64,000 bases of DNA from contig JAZGGI010000049.1 in assembly GCA_036480375.1 (NCBI GenBank), forward strand, positions 18,030 through 82,029, written 5' to 3'. The notes under the pieces are model-generated. The model was not told where the DNA came from. It did no database searches and saw nothing but the letters and a program-made list of their open reading frames with translations. The DNA is from Candidatus Zixiibacteriota bacterium (GTDB taxonomy: Bacteria > Zixibacteria > MSB-5A5 > GN15 > JAAZOE01). A program made the position numbers and the translations under genes. Of this stretch, positions 28,995-37,083 are shown one piece after another. Position 1 is the first letter of the stretch; each line of letters opens with the position of its first letter.

Positions 28995-29822
28995 TTACCG
29001 TGATATCCTCTGGCATGACGGGCAAAAATGAGCCGAGCGGCTGCCGATTTTCTCACGCCTGATTTTGCGGCCGCATCGAAAGCAGGGTTCATCTTCGCGC
29101 CCGTAGGCCCGAAGGTATTTCTGATAACGCCCCGGTTGACCGTTGACGCCGGCGAATGTATCAACAGAAGTTCCCATTAATTTGATCGCTTGCTTCAAGA
29201 CCGATTGAATATGCCCGTGGAGCTCCGTTAGTTTTTTGCTGGATAGCGAATTTGTCAATCTCTGAGGATGGATGCGGGACAGGTACAGCGACTCATCGGC
29301 ATAGATATTGCCGATACCGGCGATAAAAGTCTGGTCCAGAAGGGCAGGTTTGATCATTCGGCTTCGAGATTGGCACATAGATAAAAAATCTTCTGCCGAC
29401 AAATCCAGAGGCTCCGGGCCAAGGTCAGCCAGCCCCGGTTGATTATATATTTCATCGGTTGGGAATAATTTCAAATATCCGAAACGGCGGTAATCATTGA
29501 ATCTTAAATTGTAATTATTTTTAGTGAAGTCAAAAACAACATGATCATGTTTATCGATCGGAGTTGAAGCGGGCCGATAATAAAAATATCCCGTCATTTT
29601 CAGATGTACCCAGAGCGTGTAGTCATTTGATAGATTTATCAGGATATTTTTGGCCCGGCGATTTATTGATTTTATTTTGGTGTTTGAGAGACGCGCCTTG
29701 AATTTGGCTCTGCCCGGGAAAATTCTGGCGGTATTTTTTATTGTGATTTTTGATATTTGATGCCCGACGATAGTCTTTGACAATCCTCGAACAACTGTTT
29801 CTACTTCAGGGAGCTCCGGCAT
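28995..29822 (-). CDS. mutM: Formamidopyrimidine-DNA glycosylase
   Basis: A 275-residue base-excision repair enzyme that removes 8-oxoguanine. The mature N-terminus MPELPEVETVVRGL supplies the catalytic Pro2 and Glu3. GNIYADESL is the helix-two-turn-helix segment, and the C-terminal zinc finger is CFRCGR plus HFCPSCQ. The longer frame starting at 29882 would bury Pro2, so 29822 is the start. It lies 10 bases after the iscU-like stop and is probably co-transcribed with it. Confidence 0.95.
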   Translation of the reverse strand: MPELPEVETVVRGLSKTIVGHQISKITIKNTARIFPGRAKFKARLSNTKIKSINRRAKNILINLSNDYTLWVHLKMTGYFYYRPASTPIDKHDHVVFDFTKNNYNLRFNDYRRFGYLKLFPTDEIYNQPGLADLGPEPLDLSAEDFLSMCQSRSRMIKPALLDQTFIAGIGNIYADESLYLSRIHPQRLTNSLSSKKLTELHGHIQSVLKQAIKLMGTSVDTFAGVNGQPGRYQKYLRAYGREDEPCFRCGRKIRREKIGSRSAHFCPSCQRISR

Positions 29823-29832
29823 TAATAATAAC

Positions 29833-30204
29833 TTATTGCGATTTTTTCTTCTGGTAATCCTCGATAGCCGCCTTAAGAGCATCCATGGCCAGGTTACTGC
29901 AATGCATTTTTATGGGCGGCAGCCCGCCAAGACCTTCGGCGACGTCGTTGCGCGTAAATTTTATAACATCCTCAATCTTCTTGCCCTTGACCAGTTCCGT
30001 TGTAAATGAGCTGGAGGCGATGGCCGCTCCGCAACCAAAGGTCTTGAATTTGACGTCAACGAGAATATCGTCTTCAACTTTTATGTAAAGGGTCATTATA
30101 TCCCCGCAGGTGGGATTTCCAACGGTTCCGACGCCGTCGGCATCTTCTATTTCACCGGCATTGCGAGGATTCTGAAAATGATCCATTATTTTTTCGTTAT
30201 ACAT
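29833..30204 (-). CDS. iscU: Iron-sulfur cluster assembly scaffold IscU/NifU-like
   Basis: A 123-residue scaffold protein on which 2Fe-2S clusters are built. The three conserved Cys are in GNPTCGD, KTFGCGAAIASSS and MHCSNLA, and the Asp after the first Cys is present. The end is a short Lys-rich tail. The start at 30204 is chosen because GGAG lies 6 bases upstream and the family begins MYNEKIMDHFQNPRN. A longer frame to 30246 is unlikely. No iscS or regulator lies next to it, and its partner in the transcript is mutM. Confidence 0.9.
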   Translation of the reverse strand: MYNEKIMDHFQNPRNAGEIEDADGVGTVGNPTCGDIMTLYIKVEDDILVDVKFKTFGCGAAIASSSFTTELVKGKKIEDVIKFTRNDVAEGLGGLPPIKMHCSNLAMDALKAAIEDYQKKKSQ

Positions 30205-30384
30205 GTCGTCTCCAGAGGCGCGAACTAAATCAATTTCGGGTGCCATTTATAAAATATGGCCTAAATGCTAAAAAAATTCAGACCCATATTATCCATTATC
30301 TTTGCTCGGCAATATACAATTTTTTTTTAGAATTGCAATACTTTTAGAACTTAAAATAGTCATATTAAAACCCCTCTGAACTAA

Positions 30385-30414
30385 CAAAAAACGGCGAACC
30401 ATTCGGTTCGCCGT
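30385..30414 (-). terminator. Intrinsic terminator after the SPFH gene
   Basis: On the minus strand an ACGGCGAACC/GGTTCGCCGT stem with a short GAAT loop is followed by a run of T (plus-strand A run at 30386-30391). It lies about 26 bases past the stop of the SPFH gene and ends the NfeD-SPFH operon. The spacer to iscU (30247-30384) shows nothing else. Confidence 0.85.
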
Positions 30415-30439
30415 CAGTCTCACTATTGAAAGGATTGAG

Positions 30440-31390
30440 TTAGGCTTGACCTGAATTTTCCGCCGTGGGGGCAATATCTTTGTTGCCTTTTCCGGCAATG
30501 GTTTCAAAGGCGGTACCCAGAGCGCCAAGGACACCCGAGGCCTCGATCGGCAGAAAGACCTTGGAAGCCTTTCCGTCGGCGATTTTGGCCAGAGCTTCGA
30601 GGTACTTGATCGTTACGACATCCTCGGTCGCCTTCCCGTCATGGATGGCGCTAAAGACATTGACGATTGCCTTCGCCTCACCTTCGGCAAGGGCGATTTC
30701 TTTATATTTATCAGCATCTGCAACCCGCTTGATAGCTTCGGCCTGACCTTCAGCCTCGAGAATCGTGGCTTGTTTTTCGCCTTCGGCGCGCAAAATCTGA
30801 GATTGCTTAACGCCTTCGGCTTCGAGAATCGTGGCTCTTTTAAGACGTTCCGCTTTCATCTGCTGGCTCATAGCCTGAGTTATGTCCGCCGGTGGATCAA
30901 TGCGCTGGAGCTCGACGCGATTGACGCGCACACCCCATTTATCGGTAGCGGTATCGAGAACATCGCGAAGCTGTCCGTTTATGACATCGCGGGATGTCAG
31001 CGTCTGATCAAGTTCCATTTCGCCAATGATATTACGCAGGTTAGTCTGCGCCAGCTTGGTAGCCGCCCGAATGTAGTTTCCGATCTCGTAGCGTGATTTG
31101 ACCGGGTCGGTTACCTGGGCGTAAATAATGGCGTCCACCTCGACGCCGACGTTATCCTTGGTAATCACCATTTGCGAGGGGACATCAAGAACGACCTCCC
31201 TCATATCGACTTTAATAATCATGTCAAAAAAAGGAATGATTATGTTAAGCCCTGAGTTGAGCGTCTTTTGAAATTTACCCAGTCGTTCCACCAATCCTTT
31301 TTCAAAAGGTCTGATGATGCGAAACGACATTCCGATCAGGATAAAGGCAAAGACAACCAGTACCCCGACAAATATGATAAGTCCTGACAT
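30440..31390 (-). CDS. SPFH/prohibitin-domain membrane protein (QmcA/stomatin-like)
   Basis: A 316-residue protein with one N-terminal membrane helix (residues ~3-22) and then an SPFH domain starting IIRPFEKGLVERLGKFQ. The segment MSQQMKAERLKRATILEAEG starts the long Ala/Glu-rich coiled coil typical of stomatins, where it drives ring formation. The family organises membrane microdomains and modulates proteases. AAGGAGG lies 5 bases before ATG. It is paired with the upstream NfeD gene, a conserved arrangement in bacteria. Confidence 0.9.
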   Translation of the reverse strand: MSGLIIFVGVLVVFAFILIGMSFRIIRPFEKGLVERLGKFQKTLNSGLNIIIPFFDMIIKVDMREVVLDVPSQMVITKDNVGVEVDAIIYAQVTDPVKSRYEIGNYIRAATKLAQTNLRNIIGEMELDQTLTSRDVINGQLRDVLDTATDKWGVRVNRVELQRIDPPADITQAMSQQMKAERLKRATILEAEGVKQSQILRAEGEKQATILEAEGQAEAIKRVADADKYKEIALAEGEAKAIVNVFSAIHDGKATEDVVTIKYLEALAKIADGKASKVFLPIEASGVLGALGTAFETIAGKGNKDIAPTAENSGQA

Positions 31391-31411
31391 GTTTTCCTCC
31401 TTGTCTATAAA

Positions 31412-31834
31412 CTATTCAGCTTTTTCAACGTTTAATTTGGCGCCCTCGTAGGAAATAACCTTTACCCGGGCGTCGGCCGGGATTGTTTTTTCGGCTCTGG
31501 CCTGCCAGATTTGTCCGTCGATAACCACTTGTCCGGCGATATCGGAAACTTCTTTTTTGACCATGGCGGTTTGGCCGACATAGGCATCCATGTTGCTTTT
31601 GATCGGCGATTCTTTGGTGATTTTATTGGCCAGCGGCCGGGTGAGAGGCAGTAATATCAATGATACGACGGCGAAAACCGCGCCCTGTAAGACGTATGAA
31701 TCGGTAAATAAGGCCGTGATTCCTCCGGCAATGGCTCCGACAACAAAACAGGCAAAGATAAAGCTCGGCGCGAATATTTCGAAGATAATGAAAGCCAGCG
31801 CCGCCGCCAGCCATACCCAGATTACTCTATCCAT
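31412..31834 (-). CDS. NfeD-family membrane protein
   Basis: A 140-residue protein with membrane helices in the first ~75 residues and a C-terminal OB-fold domain (VGQTAMVKKEVSDIAGQVVI, then IPADARVKVISYEGAKLNV). This is the short NfeD (YbbK-like) type without the N-terminal ClpP-like protease. It is always found with an SPFH partner, as here, 21 bases upstream of that gene. ATG 31834 is chosen over 31849 because GGAGG lies 6 bases before it. Confidence 0.87.
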   Translation of the reverse strand: MDRVIWVWLAAALAFIIFEIFAPSFIFACFVVGAIAGGITALFTDSYVLQGAVFAVVSLILLPLTRPLANKITKESPIKSNMDAYVGQTAMVKKEVSDIAGQVVIDGQIWQARAEKTIPADARVKVISYEGAKLNVEKAE

Positions 31835-32061
31835 ATCAGCCTCCCGCATCAGGCACGAGCTTTTTTAACTCATGCCGACAGGTCTTGTTTGTGTTTTGTA
31901 TTGTCTAATATACCGGCAGTGACTGATAATATTCAATTAAAAACAGGCGATTTGCTGTCTTTCGTATGTTGCGATTTCTGTCATTTTTCTATCGATTATC
32001 TCATCGCCTTGTTGTATAATTGCTTAAACGCAGAGCAATCAAGCAAAGGCTTTGATATAAT

Positions 32062-33825
32062 ATGAGCGGACTATTAGACAGATTAAAAGATTCAAAAGAA
32101 TCGGTCGAAAAGCTGGCCTTGATCGCCGAATCGTCCCATATGCTCAATTCGACGATTGAATATGAAGACGTCCTCAAGTCGGTTTTGCAGCTTCTGACTC
32201 AGGCGGTCAATGCCGAAGGAGCTATGGTGTATCGCTATGACGCCGCCAGCGATGAGTTGAGAGGCCGATTTTATTACGGCGATACCGAACCGCAGCGGAT
32301 GATTATTAAGATGGGTCAGGGATTTGTCGGATGGGTAGCGCAAAACAACCAACCGGTTCTGTCCAACTGTCCATCTGAGGATAAGCGGTACTATCCGGCC
32401 TTTACCAAAAACGAAGATTTTGATCTGACATCAATTATTTGCTATCCCCTGACTTTGCGCGGCGAGTTTTTTGGAGTTATCGAGGCGGTTAACGCTCGCG
32501 ACGGCAAGTTCGAGCAATCAGATTTGGATACGCTGGAGATTTTGTCCGATCAAATCGCATTGGCGATTAATAATGCTCAGTTGTATCGCTCCGCTGTCCG
32601 TAAAGCCCTCGAGAAAAAAACATTATTTGATGTCAGCCGATTACTGATGACGTCGTTGAATCTTGATGAAGTATTGCATAATATTTTAATCGCTTTGAAA
32701 AACATCATAGAATATCATGCCGGTGGCGTTTATTTAATCAAGGAAGAATCCCAGGATGTCGAATCAATTTCATCGGTTGGGTATGATGATGTTATAAACG
32801 CCGATTTGCATCTGAAAGTAGGACAGGGTATCGTCGGCAACGTCGCCAAAAGCGGACAGGCTGAAATCATATCAGATGTTTCCAAAGATAACCGATATAT
32901 TAACGCCCGCCCGGAAACGAATTCCGAAATCGTTGTCCCCATCATGCTGGACATGAAACTCGTCGGGGTTTTAAATCTCGAACATAACAATCATGACGCC
33001 TTTTCCGATGAAGATAAGGATATCCTGACAACGTTTGCTACTCAGGCGGCAATATCAATCGAGCGGGCCCGTTTGCATAAGTATATGCTTGATCAGAAAA
33101 AGATTGAAGAGCAGTTGCATATCGCCCGAACGATTCAAAAAACTTTCCTGCCCGATGAAGTTCCCCGGATTGACAGATATGATTTGTGGGGAACCAATAT
33201 TCCCTCGGGTGAAGTCGGTGGCGATTATTATGATTTTATTAACATAGTGCAGAATCAGTTCGGTATCACCATCGCGGATGTATCCGGCAAGGGCATCCCC
33301 GCCGCTCTCATTATGGCGTCATTTCGAGCTTCACTTATTGCCGAGATTAGAAACAATTACGCTATCCGTACTATTTGCCGCAAAGTAAACAATCTTCTAT
33401 GTGAATCATTGGAATCGGAAAATTTTGTCACTGCCATCTATGGAGTTTTAGATTCCAAAAATTCAATCTTTACTTTTTCCAATTGCGGTCATAATCCGGG
33501 TTTGTTGGTCAGGAAAGACAATTCGGTTGAGGAGCTTTTTGAAGGCGGCCTGATTCTCGGCGTCCGACCCGACGTCCGTTATGAAGAACGTCCGATTTAT
33601 ATCAATGCCGGAGATATCCTGTGCCTGTTTACCGACGGCATCACCGAAGCGGAAAATAAAAAAGGCGAGCAGTTTGAAACCGAGCGGATGGTTGAGATTA
33701 TAAAAAAACACAGGAAGTTATCGGCATCAGAGATTGGTCATAAGATGCTGTCTGCCGTTCACGGATTCGCCCACCCCGACTTTATAATGGATGATTTGAC
33801 TGTTATCCTGCTTAAGAGATTGTAA
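32062..33825 (+). CDS. GAF-GAF-PP2C (RsbU/SpoIIE-type) serine phosphatase
   Basis: A 587-residue cytosolic signalling phosphatase. Two GAF sensor domains occupy residues ~28-175 and ~190-345. The C-terminal ~220 residues form a PP2C-like SpoIIE domain; metal-binding Asp residues are seen in GGDYYDF, ADVSGKG, LFTDGITEA and DDLTVI. Such enzymes dephosphorylate anti-anti-sigma factors in partner-switching pathways. No RsbW/RsbV pair adjoins, so the target is unknown. The gene appears monocistronic. Confidence 0.92.
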   Translation: MSGLLDRLKDSKESVEKLALIAESSHMLNSTIEYEDVLKSVLQLLTQAVNAEGAMVYRYDAASDELRGRFYYGDTEPQRMIIKMGQGFVGWVAQNNQPVLSNCPSEDKRYYPAFTKNEDFDLTSIICYPLTLRGEFFGVIEAVNARDGKFEQSDLDTLEILSDQIALAINNAQLYRSAVRKALEKKTLFDVSRLLMTSLNLDEVLHNILIALKNIIEYHAGGVYLIKEESQDVESISSVGYDDVINADLHLKVGQGIVGNVAKSGQAEIISDVSKDNRYINARPETNSEIVVPIMLDMKLVGVLNLEHNNHDAFSDEDKDILTTFATQAAISIERARLHKYMLDQKKIEEQLHIARTIQKTFLPDEVPRIDRYDLWGTNIPSGEVGGDYYDFINIVQNQFGITIADVSGKGIPAALIMASFRASLIAEIRNNYAIRTICRKVNNLLCESLESENFVTAIYGVLDSKNSIFTFSNCGHNPGLLVRKDNSVEELFEGGLILGVRPDVRYEERPIYINAGDILCLFTDGITEAENKKGEQFETERMVEIIKKHRKLSASEIGHKMLSAVHGFAHPDFIMDDLTVILLKRL

Positions 33826-33835
33826 GGGGGAAGCC

Positions 33836-33874
33836 ACTCGAAAAAAGCCGCACTTTTTGGGATGGGTCACCAGT
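33836..33874. repeat. Palindromic repeat K, copy 1
   Basis: A stem-loop of the form CGAAAAAAG...CTTTTTGGGATGGGT between the phosphatase and the pseudo-receiver gene. Related copies lie at 35107-35147 and 51826-51880. It may also act as a terminator for the convergent genes. Confidence 0.5.
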
Positions 33875-33905
33875 CGTTCCCATCTGACATTTTTCTTTCA
33901 CAGAG

Positions 33906-34910
33906 TTACATTGACTGTTTCTCCAACGCTTCCTGAAGGCTTTTGGTTACTGCTTCAAGTCGCTCACTTACTTTAATGGATAATTCAGACTCTTTACGCA
34001 TTACCTTATTGAGGATCGATACTTGATTAAGGAAGCTCAAGTATGATACTTGAATCTGAACCAACCGCTGAGCACTCTTACCTATTGACCTAAGAGGATT
34101 AACTATAAGCGATGTTATGATGCCCGCTATCCCAAATCCACCAAAAACTGCTGGTTCCCAACCAGGTTTTAGAATAGCGATTATAAATGACCCCAAAACG
34201 AGTATGGCTCCACAAGCAAGGATTGTCTTATTTATGTTGGCTGTTTTTTCCAATGCCGCAGAGGCTTTTTGTATCGTTTGTTTAACCAAGATTTGAACGT
34301 CCCCTGATTCAAGTCCTGGGACAATTTGATTCGGCGCAGTATCCAGTTCTCTCACTTCTAGTGCATCAATTGCCATTTGGACTATTTTTTCTACGTCCTC
34401 TTTTGTTTTTCCATTATGCGGGACGTAATTTGGACTTAAATCATGAGCCACAATATTTTGCAAATCTCGCAATCGGACCCGTGCCTTACGGGATAACCAA
34501 TATGACGCAAGTTTATTGGCCATAGAATTAGCCAACTGAATGAATTTATCTGCGGCGGTATCGTATGGAAGTTTATAATAATGGTCAAGAAAGCGCCATT
34601 TCCATGAGGTGGGTACATTCGGCATTTCATGCAATTGCTCGCGAGTACCCAGTAGGCAAATCGGTACCTCAGGCAGGCGATCACGGATGTTCTCGATTAA
34701 TTTCACGCTATCTGGTGTATTTAGGTCAAATATGTCAATTATTAGTGCATTGGTTTTTTCATTAAGTACTTGTTTAAGAGTAGAGTCAAGACTATTCGTT
34801 AGCATAACTTCTGCAATAAATTCATGTTTTAGTAATATATCTTTTAATGCACCAACAATAGTCCCATTTGTACTCGCAATTGCTATGCTTATTATCGTTT
34901 TTCTGTCCAT
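33906..34910 (-). CDS. Pseudo-receiver protein with C-terminal 2-TM module
   Basis: A 334-residue protein of unknown function. Residues ~5-118 resemble a response-regulator receiver: ALIIDIFD gives an Asp at 59, ICLLGT the switch strand and HYYKLPYD a Lys at 113. The N-terminal acidic pair is absent (SIAIAST), so it probably cannot bind Mg2+ normally. A helical stretch (~120-225) leads to two membrane helices (~229-247 and ~253-270) and a final ~60-residue helical tail. GGAGG lies 7 bases before ATG. The gene is flanked on both sides by repeat K. The architecture recalls the 2-TM protein at 51283-51810. Confidence 0.65.
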   Translation of the reverse strand: MDRKTIISIAIASTNGTIVGALKDILLKHEFIAEVMLTNSLDSTLKQVLNEKTNALIIDIFDLNTPDSVKLIENIRDRLPEVPICLLGTREQLHEMPNVPTSWKWRFLDHYYKLPYDTAADKFIQLANSMANKLASYWLSRKARVRLRDLQNIVAHDLSPNYVPHNGKTKEDVEKIVQMAIDALEVRELDTAPNQIVPGLESGDVQILVKQTIQKASAALEKTANINKTILACGAILVLGSFIIAILKPGWEPAVFGGFGIAGIITSLIVNPLRSIGKSAQRLVQIQVSYLSFLNQVSILNKVMRKESELSIKVSERLEAVTKSLQEALEKQSM

Positions 34911-35106
34911 TATAGATCCTCCAAGACCATTTGTACATAATCCCTCTATGGGTTTGGTTATTATTCTCTGATCGATTGCGTAGTAATCGCAATCTGCCGT
35001 AACAGGAAAAATTTACAGCACGATCAGTATTTGACTTATCATAATGTTTAAGACGCACAACACAAATATTAATAAGAATATCTATCAAAGTCAAACACTA
35101 TTTGCG

Positions 35107-35147
35107 GAAACCCACCCCAAAAAAGCTTCGCTTTTCTGGGATGGATC
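35107..35147. repeat. Palindromic repeat K, copy 2
   Basis: AACCCACCCC, then an AAAAAAGC/GCTTTT hairpin core, then TGGGATGG. It lies in the 348-base spacer 34911-35258 between the divergent pseudo-receiver and lipoprotein genes, together with the promoter at 35185. Confidence 0.5.
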
Positions 35148-35184
35148 ATCACATTTTGTAGCATATTATTAACCGAGAACTCAC

Positions 35185-35214
35185 TTGACAAATTGCGAAA
35201 TTAGGCGATATTTA
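35185..35214 (+). promoter_or_regulatory. Promoter of the heme-binding lipoprotein gene
   Basis: TTGACA (35185-35190), an 18-base spacer and TATTTA (35209-35214), 45 bases before ATG 35259. A GGAGG (35249-35253) serves as the Shine-Dalgarno. Confidence 0.55.
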
Positions 35215-35258
35215 AGTTAGATAGTCTTAGAAATACTTATCCGTAAACGGAGGTATCT

Positions 35259-36305
35259 ATGTTCAGAAAAATCCTTTCATTAATATTTATTATAGCCTTT
35301 GCCGCAGTTTGGTATGGTTGCGGCGGCGATGATGACAACGGCGTTGGGCCGACGCCCCCTCCTCCGCCTCCGCGTTTGGTCGTGGAAGCTCATCAGAGTC
35401 CGGGCCTGAATTCGGTCGATCATGCCGTCTGGAATTCGATTGAAGCAGTTGATGTTTCCGTGGGTGATTCATCCAAATATAACGCCGGAGTGAGTTTTAC
35501 CAATAATTTAACCGCCAGCATGAAGGCCTTGACTGCCAATGATTCCATTTTTGTCAGAGTTGAGTGGAATGATAATTCCGAGGATAACCAATTCGGGCAG
35601 TTACAGGCTCGCTGGCTAAACAATACAATTAACTGGGAAGAAATAGACACTACTCTGTTTGCAAATGAAGATCGATTTTATGTAATTATTGACAACGGGG
35701 GACCCAACGGCGCTGATTGTTCGGCCTTATGCCACAGTACGGCCAACGCTTCCGGCAGAAAGCTCTACGGCGCAACTGGTGATGACGCTGATGTGTGGCA
35801 CTGGAAAGCAAACCGAACGGGACTGGCCAGTTATGCTGAAGATATGCATATTACAACTACTACGACTGCAACAGATCCTCAAGCATCAACGGGCGGAGAG
35901 TTATACTATAGGAATTTCGGAGCATTTCCCAGCCCCCGGCCACTTTATATGCATCCAGATTCCACAGATTATACCGGGCCGGATCTTCTGGAAGGAATAT
36001 ATATAGGCTATATACACAGCCATAGCTGGGCGAGTGTTACCGATTCGAATGGAGTAAAAATGCCCGGTTTTTATTTAAATCATCTTTCCGGCGCTAACGG
36101 TTCTCGCTGGGATGTTCGTGCGGTTTCGGAACATGACGGTTTGGGATGGACGGTTGTTTTCGCTCGTCAGCTTACCACAGCGGACGCCGATGACGTCGAT
36201 TTGAGTTTCTCAATCCCGGATTCGCTGCAGATTTCAATCGCGATCGGCAACAATTCGGGCATGAAACATCATGGGGCGCCGCCGTTTTATATGGTATTTG
36301 AATAA
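35259..36305 (+). CDS. Lipoprotein with ethylbenzene-dehydrogenase-type heme-binding domain
   Basis: A 348-residue exported lipoprotein. The signal peptide ends in a lipobox-like VWYGC, followed by a GGDDD and poly-Pro linker. The body resembles the EB_dh family (heme-binding gamma subunit of DMSO-reductase-type dehydrogenases and related cytochromes). CSALCHST provides a Cys-x3-Cys-His site that could bind c-type heme, and WHWKANRTG is a typical family segment. It probably faces the periplasm or cell surface and carries electrons. No molybdoenzyme gene is adjacent, so its partner is not in this window. It ends in a strong terminator. Confidence 0.72.
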   Translation: MFRKILSLIFIIAFAAVWYGCGGDDDNGVGPTPPPPPPRLVVEAHQSPGLNSVDHAVWNSIEAVDVSVGDSSKYNAGVSFTNNLTASMKALTANDSIFVRVEWNDNSEDNQFGQLQARWLNNTINWEEIDTTLFANEDRFYVIIDNGGPNGADCSALCHSTANASGRKLYGATGDDADVWHWKANRTGLASYAEDMHITTTTTATDPQASTGGELYYRNFGAFPSPRPLYMHPDSTDYTGPDLLEGIYIGYIHSHSWASVTDSNGVKMPGFYLNHLSGANGSRWDVRAVSEHDGLGWTVVFARQLTTADADDVDLSFSIPDSLQISIAIGNNSGMKHHGAPPFYMVFE

Positions 36306-36329
36306 GAATATTCGATGATAAAAGCCAAA

Positions 36330-36356
36330 AAACCCGCTCCTGGCGGGTTTTTTTAA
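36330..36356 (+). terminator. Intrinsic terminator after the heme-binding lipoprotein
   Basis: AACCCGC-TCCT-GGCGGGTT stem-loop followed by seven T. It lies 25 bases past the stop at 36305. Confidence 0.9.
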
Positions 36357-36431
36357 TCGTTGTAAGTTAAACAACTACAGGACATAATCTCCAGTATTTT
36401 ATGTAATACCTATATTTAGGCCATAAAGTAC

Positions 36432-36460
36432 TTGACAATTTTTGACATTTTATTTTATTG
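36432..36460 (+). promoter_or_regulatory. Promoter candidate of the small RNA
   Basis: TTGACA at 36432-36437, followed by a T/A-rich stretch with TATTTT (36451) and TTATTG (36455-36460, 17-base spacing). A second TTGACA is at 36442-36447. Transcription would begin near the 5' arm of the hairpin RNA at 36463. Confidence 0.45.
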
Positions 36461-36462
36461 AG

Positions 36463-36556
36463 AATGGAAGTTTGTCGCCATCCCACAGGTTCTCCTATGG
36501 GGACCTTCCCCCTCTGTCCCTACAGAACCCTTGGCCGGCAAGCTTCCATTTTTTTG
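36463..36556 (+). ncRNA. Candidate structured small RNA with terminal stem and T tract
   Basis: About 94 bases. The 5' arm AATGGAAGTTTG (36463-36474) pairs with CAAGCTTCCATT (36539-36550) over 12 bp with one G-U, followed by a T run. Inside it, GGTTCT (36488-36493) pairs with AGAACC (36524-36529), and GGGAC (36500-36504) with GTCCC (36516-36520), giving one long hairpin with internal loops. A consensus TTGACA lies just upstream. Size and shape recall 4.5S or 6S-like RNAs, but the SRP GGAA apex motif is not seen and I cannot assign a family. A 61-codon frame overlapping it is judged spurious. Confidence 0.5.
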
Positions 36557-36626
36557 TTAATATTGAATTCGGATAATTATGTCAACAAAAAAGACGCCGA
36601 TTTTTTATATTTGGATGTTTTTTTGG

Positions 36627-37082
36627 CTATTCGCCGTCTCTGACATTGAAGCTATAGATTTTCCAGATATCGTTTATTTTGCGCAGGCCGAATTTGGTCA
36701 GGTATTGAGTATTAGTAGTCGGATTAATAAATGAAACCTCGACTGTGGCGCTGTCGCCGAAATCCTCGGCGTTATTGACAATCCGCTGCATGGAAAACCA
36801 CCGCTGCTTGGTGAGCCCCCCATCCATCAAGTCGTCAATTATCTCCGTCGGGAATTTGAAGTTCCGCGCGGTATCACCGGAGAGGGCGTAATCGGCGGAT
36901 TGGGGCTTCATCATTCGCTCGAAATCAATATAATGGGCCAACGCCGTGTCATCATTCTCTTCCATAGCTCCAAAGAACTTGATAACGACTTTTCTCGGAT
37001 CCTGATCGGTATTAGGCTTTGAAGAACATCCGCCCAAAGCCAGAATCCCGATTAAAAATAAAGCCAGCAAATTTTTGTACAT
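36627..37082 (-). CDS. Small lipoprotein, DUF4878-like
   Basis: A 151-residue protein with a signal peptide and lipobox LALGGC, so it should be lipid-anchored. The mature domain starts DPRKVVIKFFGAMEENDDT and ends with NDIWKIYSFNVRDGE, the alpha+beta cone-fold (NTF2-like) pattern seen in DUF4878-type lipoproteins. Function unknown. It follows the PorV-like gene with one base between and is probably in its operon. Confidence 0.7.
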   Translation of the reverse strand: MYKNLLALFLIGILALGGCSSKPNTDQDPRKVVIKFFGAMEENDDTALAHYIDFERMMKPQSADYALSGDTARNFKFPTEIIDDLMDGGLTKQRWFSMQRIVNNAEDFGDSATVEVSFINPTTNTQYLTKFGLRKINDIWKIYSFNVRDGE

Positions 37083-37083
37083 C

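Noticed and set aside
36463..36556. 4.5S/SRP RNA assignment
   Set aside because: Size and a GGTTCTCC segment fit, but the conserved GGAA apex and its symmetrical loop are not found.
36458..36643. 61-codon plus-strand frame
   Set aside because: It overlies the hairpin RNA and its terminator, has no ribosome site, and runs into the end of a convergent gene.
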